NCBI GenBank assembly: GCA_024516035.1
Contig: CM044955.1
Location: forward strand, 41,140,556 to 41,204,555
Length of the DNA stretch: 64,000 nucleotides
Source of the DNA: Bactericera cockerelli
Taxonomy: Eukaryota; Arthropoda; Insecta; Hemiptera; Triozidae
Direction: 5' to 3'
Shown here one piece after another: positions 44,415 through 58,100 of the stretch. The position numbers and the translations under genes were made by a program. Each line of letters starts with the position of its first letter. Position 1 is the first letter of the stretch. Under the pieces are notes generated by a model. That model worked only from the letters and a program-made list of their open reading frames with translations. It did no database searches and was not told where the DNA came from.

Positions 44415-46382
44415 GGGGTATTTCTCCTTCATATTCACATAGATGATAGAAAAGAGTACATTCCTTCTTATTCTACGAAAAAAAATAATCGATTTTGACA
44501 TTCCCCAGACAGCACAGTCAACTGGATGTATACCATACTGTTAGGTGGAAAAAGTCTACTTGCCCACCTGGAAATCAGCTGGAGATTTCCACCTTCCACC
44601 TGACCTCCACCTGGAAATCAACTGGAAATGAACTGGAAAGTAACCCAACTTTTAACTGGAAGTCAGTTGCCCAAAGTCAACTGGATTTGTTCCACTTATT
44701 TCCAGCTACTTATAGCGCTCTCTAGTGGATGGGTAGTAACTCACTACCACAATGTTGACATACCTATTTACCTATACTGTACATTATACTACATAATAAT
44801 CAAATGCTACGCTCTTGGTTTTGAGGTCGTGGGTTCGAATCCCATTATATGCATTTTTTTTGCAAATAATAATAATAATAATAGTAATAAAAATCTAGAA
44901 ACAAATGTATATTAGGCATAAATTCAATTTCAGTTATTTAATTTAGAGGCCATACATTCAAATCTCATGAAGAATATTTTTTTTGTATAAAAATAAAGTA
45001 ATAAATTTTAAATAGGTTTTTTTAACACATACACACACACAAATTTGAGTATAATTTTTTTTATAGAAATTTGGAAAGAAAAAGAAAATAACTAATCTGT
45101 TTTAAACAACACAATTCAAATAAGACTCTTTAACATGATTATTTTTTACAATAAGAGTGTTTATTATTAATAAAAAAATTGTCACAAAAGTGTAAAATGC
45201 ACTATTAAATTTCCACCATGTCACAAGACCTTGTACCAATGTATCACAAGTACTTCCTAAGTAGGTATAATAATACTATATATAATACTCAAAGTTGTGC
45301 ATGTCTGGCTGACTATGTCCTCTTGGGGTTACAATACGAAACGGTACTTTCACTGAGAGTTCACCCCCCCTAAGCCACCTTCAACATACTAGAAAATTAT
45401 CAAAATAAAAATATGTAATACAATTTTCAAGTGCACTGGTAATCAAGTGGTTAACGTGCTAGTCAGATAATCCACTTAGCGTAGGGTTCCGTTGTTTCAA
45501 TTTTTTCCTCATTATGGTTGTGACCACATAATAATAAGACTCTGAGGGTTAGGTGGTAGAAAATGCTTTGAGCATAACCTGACCTGGTGGTTACCTTCCA
45601 ATTAAAAATGTTATTATTATTTTCATTAGGACACCGGCCATGAGAAAAAACCTTAATGGTGACAAAATGCCAGGTTTTAGCTAGTATAGAAATAAAATAA
45701 TGATATCCAATTATAAAATATGCTCATACCATGTACATAATCACAATAAAATAATAATACTATGTAAATGAAAATATATTTCTTCAGTGAAACCAAAAAT
45801 AACAAAGAAATAAACTAATAGCCAGTAGAAAATGATGATGAGGCATTGAATACACCAGTTTTTATGAAATAGCCAAAGTTAAGCAATGTCTAACGTGGTG
45901 GAACATGGATTAGTGAATGTTATTATGTATTTGTAATCCTTCATGACAATTTACATACTTCTGTGGCTAATTAGAATTGCTGGGTTGTTTGCTTTGAGAA
46001 TTATTACCAAAAAAGCATTGTTATACTTAAATTAAAACAAAATTGACTTAATTGTTAAGACTAGTGAAATTATAAAACACAATAGTGTGGAACACTTTTT
46101 TTTAATAGATATAAAATGAACACAAAATTTGAGGGGCTTCATAGTAATAAGGTGGTTTAGAAAGCTGAATAGTTAATATTATTATTAGAGACAGTGCACA
46201 GAAGATTGGCTAATTAATTTTGAGTCAAATAATCAGGAAGCATGTAAAAAAGTATACACTACATCATCTTTTTAGTGTGGCAGAAGCACATACGAGTGAA
46301 AAATTCATTTTATAATAAAATATTATGTATTGCATATCTAAATAAAATCCACAGAATGAAAATTTTCATTATCTAGCACCAT

Positions 46383-48398
46383 TAGGGTGGCCCTTATTTT
46401 CGAAAGTCGGAATTTTCTCGCTCCATCGGCAAAATATGGTTCCAATTAATATTAAAAAAATCTGGAAAAAGTTTCAGCTCGATCAAAGGTCGTTAACACG
46501 TGCCGCCGGGACCTTTAAGTTTAGATCTGCAATCGGAAGGGGCAATATACGTTTTTAAGCATAATATTGATCCTAACTTGAATAAACTTCATCTCACAGA
46601 AAAAAATATGGAATGTAAAATGTATAGAAAGATTTTCTTTTTATTATTTGGTACATAATAGTTTTAGTGGGTAGCACAACATTATCGAGACACCTGATAA
46701 TAGCATTTGTCTAAGTCACTCACTACTGTTTTTTCGTAATATTAAGTAGAAAATTAGAAAACAATCGTATATTAGAAAAAAATATAGAATGTAAAATGTT
46801 TCTTTTTATTATTTGGTACATAATAATTTTAGTGGGTAGCACAGCATTATCGAGACAACTGATAATAGCATTTGTCTAAGTAAAACTCATTACTGTTTTT
46901 TCGTAATATTAAGTAGAAAACTATTGAATATTAGATTTTTTCTATTTGAAGTTGAAGAAAAGAACATTGAACATAATTATTGTAATAATATTCATTTATC
47001 CATACTATTAAAATAAATGCGAGATAGAAGTTCACAAATAAGTAAATCCTGCTGTCCTACTTGCTATGAATTTTTAAGAGATACTCTTTTGTTGGTTTAG
47101 GATACTGACTTTTGTGGTCTTTGACAACTGGAAAGACGAATTGTTTTTGGTTTTCACTCTTTGTTAGCTTATTTTTGTATTCGTCCATCAATTTAACTCC
47201 TCTTTAACTCTGTTAATAGTCCTCTAGCGGGACACTGGTCATACCTACTTGATAATTAAATCTCCCTGTTTAACGTCCCCAGCAAGACTAACTCTCCTTT
47301 ATATTGAGGCTTGGTATACGGTATACTGCAACTGTAGGTATTACAGCGCCAAGACTAGATCTCTCATTTATTAAGAAACTTCTTGCGTGTCAAAAAATGG
47401 ACCCTGAAGTACGAGTATCTAGTGTGGCATCAAAAAATAGAGATATCTCAAATGTTGTAAAATCTAACATGGTTAAGTCCCTCACTAAAGAGGGGAAGAA
47501 ACAAAATAAATAGCAGTATGGTTGTAAGACTAAAGATCTTATAAACTTGCTTAGGAAGGAGCTGGACTTTTTTGTGTCAGAGGAGAGGCAGGTTTTCTTT
47601 GAGAGGTTTCAAATAAACAATTTTTTTCTCTATCTAGGTCCTACTGACTGGTGGGAAAATAAAAATTTCCAAGACGCGTATAACAAGATTAAATTTTTAA
47701 AAGTAGTAAACAATACAGCAGAAAGAGGAGTTAAATTGATGGGCAAATACAATAATAAGCCAACAAAGAGTGAAAACCAAAAACAATTCGTCATTCAAGT
47801 TGTCAAAGACCACAAAAGTCAGTATCCTAAACCAACAAAAGAGTATCTCTTGAAAACTCATAGCAAGTAGGACAGCAGGATTTACTTATTTGTGAACTTC
47901 TATCTCGCATTTATTTTAATAGTATGGATAAATGAATATTATTACAATAATTATGTTCAATGTTCTTTTCTTCAACTTTAAATAGAAAAAATCTAATAGA
48001 TGATAGTTTTCTAATTTTCTACTGAATATTACGAAAAAACAGTAGTGAGTGACTTAGACAAATGCTATTATCAGGTGTCTCGATAATGCTGTGCTACCCA
48101 CTAAAATTATTATGTACCAAATAATAAAAAGAAAACCTTTCTATACATTTTACATTCTATATTTTTTTCTGTGAGATGAAGTTTCTTCAAGTTAGGATCA
48201 ACATTATGCTTAAAAACGTATATTGCCCCTTCCGATTGCAGATCTAAACTTAAAGGTCCCGGCGGCACGTGTTAACGACCTTTGATCGAGCTGAAACTTT
48301 TTCCAGATTTTTTTAATATTAATTGGAACCATATTTTGCCGATGGAGCGGAAAAAATCGGGGGAAAAAAATCCTCCTCTATAGCTAAGGGCCACACTA
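46383..48398. mobile_element. 2.0 kb foldback DNA transposon with 8-base target duplication
   Basis: Terminal inverted repeats TAGGGTGGCCCTTA and TAAGGGCCACACTA are flanked by the 8-base duplication AGCACCAT (46375-46382 and 48399-48406). The arms are long inverses (about 46383-47215 and 47720-48398). The left arm carries an internal duplication of about 170 bases that the right arm lacks. An 8-base duplication points to hAT, P or a related superfamily. Confidence 0.88.
47304..47870 (+). pseudogene. Transposon-derived ORF remnant, one in-frame stop
   Basis: The frame runs through 47304-47870 with a single TAG at 47511-47513. The second part contains WWENKNFQDAYNKIKFLKVV, then NNTAERGVKLMGKYNN and QKQFVIQVVKDHKSQYP. 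From memory this last arrangement resembles the C-terminus of uncharacterised transposon-linked proteins in arthropods and cnidarians; I cannot name a domain. Its last 150 bases lie in the right inverted arm, and an inverse copy of that tail sits at about 47065-47215. No initiator context or family assignment is firm. Confidence 0.6.
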
Positions 48399-51031
48399 AG
48401 CACCATACATCAGATAATTCAGCTGTTTCCTTGCTTGACCCAGGACCTTTTTTAAGGTACAATTCCAAGTGAATTGATGGTGTTGAACCCCTGTGCTAGT
48501 TTGACTGTCCAGTGTCCAGGAACAGTAGAGTGCAGAAAGTTCATTATTGTCCAAGTGCATGGAGTATTGTCCAATGAAGAATGTTATCCATTTTTAACTT
48601 TTTGTTGTCCTTTCCTTTTCTTCTGTCACGATTCACGATTTAGAATTTTAGACAAACCAAAGAACTCCTTCTGTGACATCTCAAAATCAAATATGGAGTT
48701 CAGTAAGAATTAACACTTTCTCGAAATCAAATTTGAAGTTCAGTTAGAATTAACACTTGCAGTAGTTATAAAAATGTTCAAAAACTAATTGAAATAGGTA
48801 CCAATTATAAAAAGAATTAAAACAACTCACAATAATCGAGAATCACAAAAACGGAATTTCTCTAAAAAATTATTCAAAGATTAAAGATGGCGAATGCAAC
48901 AAGAACACTCTCGGTAAAGTTCGTGTGAAACCCGAATCTATCCGAGAGCGCGTTTTAACTGAACTGGAGAAATGTGGAGCATCTCCAGCTGACTGGTCAA
49001 CTGACTAAATTCTATTTATGTCCTAGCTGGAGAGATTCGTTATACTTCCAGCTGACTGCCCAGGTGACTGAGTCTAGATGGATTTTTGTTGGAAATATCC
49101 AGGTGGCTGGTCAACTGATTTAATCCATAATGGAAAAATCCAGCTGTCGGGACAGCTGGAGGTCCAGTTGACTTTATACACCTGGATATTTCCACCTTAA
49201 ATCCAGACTGGAAGTCACCTGCCGTGCTGTCTGGGTCCTGGTTCTTCTACTCACCCATTCAATTATTATTGGAACAGAACCGAAACAAAAGTTGTTTTTT
49301 AGAGGTATGAGTCCACAGTGGATGCCGATATACAGAAATATATGAAGTTCAAATTTTAATTATGTAATAGGTGGACAACATTGTATTTCTAATAATGGTC
49401 TAAAGTCTCCTAACACAACAACAGTCAGTTATAAACTTGGTTGATACCCAAACATACAAGCTGCATTGCCGCATTGAATTTCTGTGGAAACACCCTGGGC
49501 AACGCATTGTCATGCGGCTAAAGTACTGACAATTTTGGCGATCAAACAATCACTGCCATCAGATTTCTTGATCAATTTTATTACTTATGTCTTTTCACTT
49601 TGAGATGTGTAATGAAGCCATACGATAAATAAATAAATAATTTTTCATAACCAAAAAATGTCCAAAATCCAATACCTACGTCGCAGTCGAGGAAAACGGA
49701 TGTTTTGAGGAGAACGCTTCTAATAACTGCAGTGCTTAGTTACTTGCATAGTGTTGAAAAAATCATTAGTCACCGCCAATTCCTCTTAAACCAATATTTT
49801 TTTTAGAAAAACAATAAAACATGTACTTTTTCTCTTACCGTTGCTATCTCTTACCGTTGAGTCACCAGTGGCGGACTTTGGCTTCTTTTCGGGGGATAAG
49901 AAAAGTCGTGTGATGTTACACTAGAATTTTTTTGTAATAGGATGAATATTTTTTAGGGATTATCAAACACCCCGGCCGAGGTGTGAAGATCGCCCTACAC
50001 AAAGAAAGAGACATACACAATCACGTGATACTAAAGCTTTTATATTTAAAATGTTACAGAAAATAACAACACAAATGTTTACAAGTATGCTTAATTCTCG
50101 TTGAAACACATCACATCGTGTTTTTATTTTCTTCACAAAACTTTTAAATCACAAAACAAATAAATGGCACTGAGCACTGAATTTGTGGGCATTTCAAATT
50201 AGACTAATGGACATATAAAAAACTTTCATATCATTTTGCTATGATAATCCTGCTATAGAGTAAAAATAAAAGCTACAGTATAAAAATAAAAAATTGGGCC
50301 TCTCTTCATATTTATATAACAGTGTTTCACTAGGTTCTCACTACCAAGAAAGTACCTTCTAATAACACTGGAAGCCACAATAGACGAAGAACATTTCGCA
50401 CAAGTTCTGTGTAAGAGGTGAATTATCACTATCGAATTCACCAATAATACAAAACTTAGTGCTTAAAAGTATGAACTCTGGAAAAACCTGGCCCTTACTA
50501 CATACATAATTACATACCTTGGTACACGATCATATTTCATACCTTTGCTATTTATGATAAAAAAAATTAATGTTCCACATGGATAGGTATTTATATTTTC
50601 TGTCACAGATAGTCAAATTCTATGGCATCCAATAAATTATGTTAGTATGTATTCTCATGTCTTAGTCACATTGTCTTGGTTAACAATGGCATATTAGCTT
50701 CCTAAACAGCAATAAGAAACAAAGAGTCTTGTTTAGTTTACCTCTATTGTCTTGAATTGTCTCAAGCATAATCTCCAATAATTATACACAAGATCTTGCT
50801 TTACCTCACGTCGGAATTTTCTGGTCATAACTTAACAGGATTCATACCGTACCTATATTCATCAACAGAAAATTTTGACTTGAATTTTTTTTCAAAAATA
50901 TTACTGGGCAAGACTTTTTTGTATAGGAAATTCAAGGCAGATTTTTCTATTCATGAATACGGCGTTTTTTCTTTAAATCTAAATTGAGCATGTTTTGTTT
51001 GCAATCCCTGATAAGGGAACACCGGTTGCTA

Positions 51032-54000
51032 TCACGTGCAGTCTTTAGGTTCGAAGTTAAGGGAGGTGTTCCTGAGTTCATAGTTCACGGCAGACAGCAG
51101 AGGGTAAGGTCCGCAGCTACAGAGGTTCTGGTAGTCATCCAGATCTATGGACCACACCATAGCTCCCCCGAGCGCCCTCTCTTTAATAGATTTGCACTGG
51201 AACAAAAATTTACGTGGAAAATTATTACTATAGCATGTTGGTATGATGGGACTACCACTAACGCGCTGATAGTCTAAATAAAGCACTACTTATACCATAC
51301 GAATACTTTTCATATCTACTCGTGCACCTCTCAAAAATATTAGGTATATATTCAATAAGAACCTGTAACAAATAGAATCATGGTACTTCTAGTGAAAGAA
51401 TTATTGTCAGAATTATGTGATTACGTCACAAACACCAATTGCGACCTTCTTTTAAATTTCAGATTTCAAGTTATTATCAGTTTTCTAGGTTTCTATTGCA
51501 AATATGGTAATCATTCATTGACAACAGTCATAATATACATCATAACAGACAACATCATAATATAAGAGTGTAATGAATCTATTTAAAATTTATTTTACCG
51601 TGGTATTTTTTTTTTTTTTTTTGGTGAATAGTGAATACTCTTCAGTAAGACCTTCTTTAAAAGTTTTTCTACTAAATTCTTCAGGCAATACCGTCACAGG
51701 TAGAACCGAGGATTCCTGCACTTACTTTTCTCCTTATATCTCCTGTGTCGTCATAGCTCATCCAGAGTTTACCGCTGTAAGCGTAGGGACCCTGAGCCCC
51801 TGACGGGTCCCTCACCACCGTCCATTCGTGACCCTTGATGGTGCTACAAGTCTGAAAATTAATCAAAAATGAAGAGGTAATCACTATGTACCAACTAATT
51901 TTCTGTGGTGAAACAAGACACTCCGGAACTACTTCACATTACATTCTTCGATCAATTTCAGGTGCTCGATTCATATAGCATGCGACTTTAACGACAAATT
52001 AATAGACGTTTTTGTTTTACCACTGTGAACTTAAGAGTTAAGAGTAGATTTTATGTGGAAATCAATGGTTAAGTCAGAACATGTGAACTCGATTTTGTCA
52101 GTTGAGTCAGAACTTGTGATTTTTTTTTTAAATTTTGACCAAACTTCGGCGTTTCGAGTTCCAATTTCAAGTATGACAAATTTCCGTAAGGCGGGTTTGA
52201 GAAATTGTGACATCACCTGTGTGATTTATACAAATCTAATATGATAATCATATTATATATTTATTTGTGTTTTGCAGAGATTCACCACGTGAAAGTACAT
52301 ATAATATTATATTGTAGGTAGTTCTTACGAATCTTACGTCATTACTTAGACATAACACTTGTGATTAACACAATTATGATAACCTTATACTTACCTCGTA
52401 GTAAGCCAGGAAGCCTGGAGATTGAGTGAAGGGACCCGGTAGACCAGGACCCACAGTGACGGCATTCAGTCCATGGCTGTCGGAATCAGCCAGTTGGAAG
52501 GTTTGGGCATACAGAGGCAGACCCATGATCACCTTTTGCGACGGCATGCCCTTTGAGATCCAGTAGTTGATAGAGAAGTTCTGTAACAAGAGAAATAATA
52601 GTTTGATAACTGGAAAAAAATTGATAACTCAATTGATTACAATTGAGATGAAGGCAGAAATCAAAGCACGAAATTTTACTCAAACCGCACATTAGTCAAT
52701 TACGAGCCTGCGCAATCAGCACATTGAAAAATAAGCTTTAAGCAAAGAAGTTCCTGCAAGACTAAGGAAAACATCAGGTAACTTTAATCTATGAACGTTG
52801 GTCTTATATTATGAATACCTAAATAAACGGATCAGCATAGCTATTCAGAAGTCAAATGCAACAGGATGTTTCTGGATGAGGTATTTTATTATTTAATTGT
52901 AAAAATATTTTTTATAAGATCTATAATTTTACCTTATCATAGCATATTAAATTTAATAGAACAAGTCCCCGTAAGATCAACACATTGAAGGAATGTCTTG
53001 CGAGGTTAAGATTTTGTGAATAACTAATTTATTCTGAATTTTTGCATCGTGATGCTGTCACAGTTCTTGGACTGGATAACCAGATAAGGTATCTGGTTTT
53101 TGAGTTTCAAGCAGATTATAAATAATTAAACCTTCTGTTCACTGTTCTAAAATAAACGTTGAGCAATATCCAGTTGGAATCGAACCAAACTCACTGTATT
53201 GGCAGTCTGGAACTCTTCCTCAGGTGATGTATACAAGGGAGCTACGTGTCCTGTGGCTCCGTCCCAATATCCCGAGTAGTCCAAAGATAGAACGGACACC
53301 CAGTCCAAATACTTGGCCAAGCTCTTCACATTATAGGCTAAAATCAGATAATCAAAATTAGTCAGTTTACCTTCGTACAATGGAGTATTTGGTCTCAATA
53401 TAATAAGGCGTGTTATAGCTTTATTCCATTTTTCAATGAAAATTCAAATACAAGTTTCTGGTCTAATAATAAATTAATCATCATCATACGTGCATTAAAA
53501 TAGTACACCCAATTTGTATGCGCGCCTGATATCTGATTTGTGTATGCAATGTGCAATATGTTTACCAAAAATGTCAAAAACGCTTGCATACGAGTCTGCA
53601 ACCATTAGGACATTTTCATCTTTACTATTCAAGGTCCAAAACCCAACTGACCAAATTTCGTATTGTGCGCATGACACATACCTTCTCTCTTCTCTCCCTC
53701 TACAATTCAATACTTCGCCATTGTGCGCATGACACACACTTTCCCTCTTCTCTCCCTTTACAATTCAATATTTCGTTACATAATATCGTTACATAATTTC
53801 GTCACATAATTTTGTTTATGTGCCAGAGCAAAGACATGAAAATGTCAAATAATTATTATTTTATTTGCAGTATCTTTGTAGACTTATAGTTTTGTCAAAG
53901 GGGAACAGTGAATGAAATTAATAGGAAAAAGTGAGAAAAAATATTTCCTGTTTAAAAATTCAAGCCCACTGTAAATAATTATCCACTGTGTGAGGAGATA

Positions 54001-55184
54001 ATACGAATAGGTAGACAATTTAATAGGTAGAGTTGAAAAGTTTTGGCTTCAAGTACGAGCACGTATTTGTATTTATTTATTTTTAAACTTACCTTGATCT
54101 ATGATGCTTTGACTAGGTGAGACTATGGCTGAGAGAGAAAGGTGTCGCGGTTTAAACGCAAAACTCAGTTCTTTCATTAACAGTGTAAAGCCTTCCTTGT
54201 CCGAATCTGGTCCTTTCTTACAGTTCATCTGAAATTCAAAGAAGTATCCCTGTATTATTTGAAACTTGTTTGGAATATAATATCTACCCTTTCAATGTGT
54301 TTTAGATCTAATATAAAATAATTGTGTAGATATAATTGGAATACATTATTATTTTAAATACGAGTATGCTGTCAGTATTGCATACGAATATTCTGACTCT
54401 GATAATGATAGATGAATTGTAAATAATATTATTTATACTATAATTAATATTAAGAAGGTATGTTAACCATTCTAATGAAATTCAAATAAATACAAAATTG
54501 TAAACTTGTTTTTACATAGTTATCAATTATCACACTATTATTAATCTACTGAAATGGAAAAAGAGACTTACGTAAATCTGTAAAATGATGATACTTACTT
54601 GCCAACATTTAGGATACTCCCAAGCAAACTCGAGGCCATTGAAACCATAGAACTCCAGAAACTCGGTCGCGTGGCGAACAAAGTTCCTGCGGGCAGGAAT
54701 GTCGTTCACCAGACGACTGTACTTGTCAGACTTGGAGTCCGACCAACCACCAATGGCCAAGATTACTTGGACGCCTCTCTCGTTGAATTTGGTCACCTTT
54801 TCGTAGAAACCTAGGGGGATTAAAATGGTATTAATTTTTTTTTTTTAAACTTGTTAATAAATTGGAGGAAAATGTAATTTACAAATTATCTAACCAAACC
54901 AATGCATTGTTTGTGCTGTCTAGTGTAGTCATGCCCTTCGGGACTACACTACACGTATAAATCATGTATCAAAGAATTATTGAATTTGTGAATTAACTTA
55001 CCTTTATCTAAATCAAGTTTGTTGTTGTGTGGACTGATGATCAGCTCTTTTTCGTCCAAGTCCGCAAAAGCATACACAATGTGGGTACACAGAGAGCCTT
55101 CTATGTCTTCTGGTGAGTACCTTCCCTCGCCTTGTCTCAGGTACGCCCAACTTGTGTAGTAACATAGCACCTTGTATGGCTCTT
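51032..55184 (-). CDS. Cht10: Cht10 GH18 domain 4, degraded catalytic motif (seven exons)
   Basis: Exons 55002-55184, 54599-54810, 54093-54228, 53195-53337, 52395-52580, 51726-51851 and 51032-51196. The fold is complete (YKVLCYYTSWAYLRQGEGRY; VILAIGGWSDS; GLPLYAQTF; AMVWSIDLDDY). The catalytic loop, however, reads GFNGLEFAWEYPKCWQ: Glu is kept while the three Asp positions of DxxDxDxE are Asn, Glu and Ala. LSLDYSG replaces the usual MTYDYHG. Activity is doubtful; chitin binding may remain. The protein ends soon after with KDCT and a stop at 51032. Confidence 0.93.
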
Positions 55185-58100
55185 CTGTGAAAAGAACAGT
55201 ATTTGCTGTAGGTACATTAAATCTAAATTAATTTAGATTTCAATAACAAGTTTTGCAGGAGAGTGTTAAACAATGAAAGGCGTAAAAGTAGCTTTAACAG
55301 GATTGCCGTCAACTTTTGTGGTATCAATAATGCGTTTACCACACTTCATCAGCAATAGCAACAAATACATTCACTACACTAAAGTCGGACAGAACCAAAA
55401 AGATGCAAGAATCAAAACTAATTTATAATATTATTGACAATCTCACAGGCAGTGCCCCCACCCAAGATAATAAAGGTTCATAAAATTCAAATAGGTAAGC
55501 TATTTTAACTGTAGGTATCTACATCCTGTTCTTCAGCAATTACCTTTCTTCGGGGAATAATCTCTGACGATAAGGTCATTTTTTCTTTCGGTCATTGACC
55601 TTACAGGAGTCCTCATGTTTTTCAAGTGGTACCTGTACCTCTTATCACAGTTTGCTAAAAATGGCCAGTCACAGATTGCTCTCTCCTGAAAAAAATACAT
55701 TATACAATTTAGTGGTTGATTTTTCGCAGTCAATAAGAAATTTTCTTTTACCTATTATAGACACTATCTAGCATCTACATAATAAATTATCAATATTAGG
55801 ATAATGATATAATTCTGTAGGTACTGCATGAACCTATAATTTTAAAAATGGAATAGATTTAACAAATAATGGGTACTAGTAAATATTGTTTTATTATTTG
55901 AAATTTTATCTTTATAAAACAGTTTAAACACTAAGTATCTATTGTATGGTTTTAATATTCACTTTTTTCTAAACATTATTCTAAGTTCACTTCATCATCA
56001 TCATAGGGTGGCGTCATCGTGAACGATGGTAGCCAGACAGTGGAGGAATGACTCAGCACTTCTATCACTGTCTTTACAAGGAAGCTAATAATTGACAAGG
56101 GCCCCAGAACCAAGCCAGTGCTGGTCTATTCGATGTTTATAGTACCCCAGCCAGACAGCTTCACTTACTAAATTAAAATGCAACCCTGCGGGACATTCGT
56201 AGATTTTGATCTGCCCGCTCTCACAGCTCCCAAACTTGCTGCAGTCGCTTTCATGTTCATACAACTCTCCACTTCTGTTACAGAAGGTGGATTTGGGTTC
56301 CACCACTACCGTATCATCTGCGAAGGTGTCCTGATCTTCTGCTATTTCTTCTTCGGGTTTGTTGATGGTAGCAACTGGGGGCTTACTCTCCACAATTTTA
56401 GGAGGCAAGGTTTTCAGAAAACAGTTTGGACCGGGTCCAGGGTAGTTCCTCAGGACTCTATTGATGGTTTTCAGTAGAGGATATGACTCACAAGCACAGT
56501 CATCTCTGTAAACAGAATGATTAGTATAAAATAATATAGAGACTTCAGTATCACGTGATTGTGCATTGAAACTATTTTAAACAGCTAGGTTAAGACGTAA
56601 TGACACTTGCATGACGTAATGACAAAAAACTGTTTGAGAGCACTAACTTACCAAAATGTTCTTAGTTTAGGGTTGACCCCTGCAACTTACATATTATAGC
56701 GAAAACATAAATAAACAAAACAATACAATACCACAATTCCTCCCTTTTAAGTGTGAAACTGGAATGTGTCTAATTTTATCATATAATTTAAATAAAAAAA
56801 ATAACTTACTTGAAATCATCGAGATCCAACGCCCATATCATTGCACCTCCAAGTCCGTTGTACTTGACAAACTCCGACTTGTGGTGTATCATAGATTGGT
56901 CGTCAAATCCGACCCACTGATCTCCTTTGTAAGCATAAGGCCCTATTCTTCCTTTTCTATCTCGTACTACAGTCCATCCATCTTTCTTAATTTTCTCGCA
57001 TATTTCATAGTAGGCCAGGAAGCCTCGAGCTCTTGTATTCTCGCCCGCTTCTCCACCTCCGTATGTTTGAGCGTTCAGGCCATTTTTATTTTTGTCGGCC
57101 AACGTAAAAGATTGTCCATACATAGGCATTCCAAAAATAATTTTCTTTCTGTCAGCACCATGAGCAACCCAGTAATATAATGAAAAGTTGGCATTGAATG
57201 TTGGAGTGGGGTCATTTGGAAAAGCATACATGGGAGCAACATGTCCTGTCTTCTTATCCCACTGACCATGGTAATCATACGTCATCACAGAAATCCAATC
57301 CAAGTTGTCTGATAGTACTCGAATATCATAAGCATTGTCTATCACAACTTTACTAGGAGACACTGCAGCACTCAGAAGAAGTTTATGAGGATTAAATGCA
57401 ACTCTCAGTTCTTTCACTAGATCTGCAAACCCTTGCTTGTCACTAGCAGGTCCTTGTTTACAATCCACTTGCCAACATTTGGGATATTCCCAGTCTAAAT
57501 CTAACCCGTCAAAGTTATGTTTTAAAATAAAGTTTACAACATGTGCTATGAACTTCTGTCGAGCTTGAGGACTGTTAGCAAGTCTACTATACTTGTTACC
57601 TGCTGAATCATTCCAGCCACCAATAGCAAGAGTAACTTTTACACCTTTTTTCTTCAACGCAGTCACTTTTTCATAAAATTTATTATCCACATCAGCCCAT
57701 GTATCGTGTGGTTTGATTATCAGTTGATTAGTGTCTAATACTGCAAATCCATAGATAATGTGAGTACATAATTCAGGATCTATATCACTCGGTAAGTATT
57801 TTCCACCACTCTGTCTATACCAGGCCCAGTTTGTAAAGTAACATATAATTTTGAAATCGCCCTTAGTTGTAGGAGTAGCGTCAGTGTTAGTGCCAGGCCT
57901 GGAGGTTGTAACAGGCTTGGGTTTCACTGTAGAAGCGAAGGAAGTTGGTTTGGTTGTAGTGGTAGTCGTTATTGTAGTTGGAGGCTTAGGTCTTGGTCTT
58001 GATGTTGGGCTCGTTGTGCTTGTCTCTACTGGTTTTTCAGTTTCTGGCTCTTCTGTCGTAATTGTGGTTGAAGTGGAAGATGTAGCAGGACTGGGTTTTT

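Larger units (their letters stand above)
44504..49235. mobile_element. 4.7 kb DNA transposon with CCCAGACAGCAC termini
   Basis: Perfect 12-base terminal inverted repeats (CCCAGACAGCAC and GTGCTGTCTGGG). Both subterminal regions (44510-44710 and 48960-49230) are dense in CTGGAAAT, CAACTGG and CAGCTGG motifs. The flanks show a 2-base duplication TC when compared with the intact inverse copy at 43985-44045. No transposase is visible, so it is non-autonomous or decayed. The superfamily is not recognised. A second element (46383-48398) is nested in it. The stretch 44720-46380 holds SINE-like scraps (about 44800-44850 and 45430-45500) and microsatellite. Confidence 0.8.
43726..51031. other. Intergenic region between Piezo and Cht10
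   Basis: It contains the presumed 5' leader and promoter of Piezo (just right of 43725), an inverted duplication, a piggyBac-type MITE (44113-44414) and a 4.7 kb nested transposon (44504-49235). Then comes about 1.8 kb of AT-rich sequence (49236-51031) with no gene that I can recognise; it should include the Cht10 3' untranslated region on the minus strand. Confidence 0.6.

Noticed and set aside
50253..51803. ORFs between the large transposon and the Cht10 stop, and antisense over its last exons
   Set aside because: No motif or splice structure of their own; antisense frames mirror Cht10 exons.
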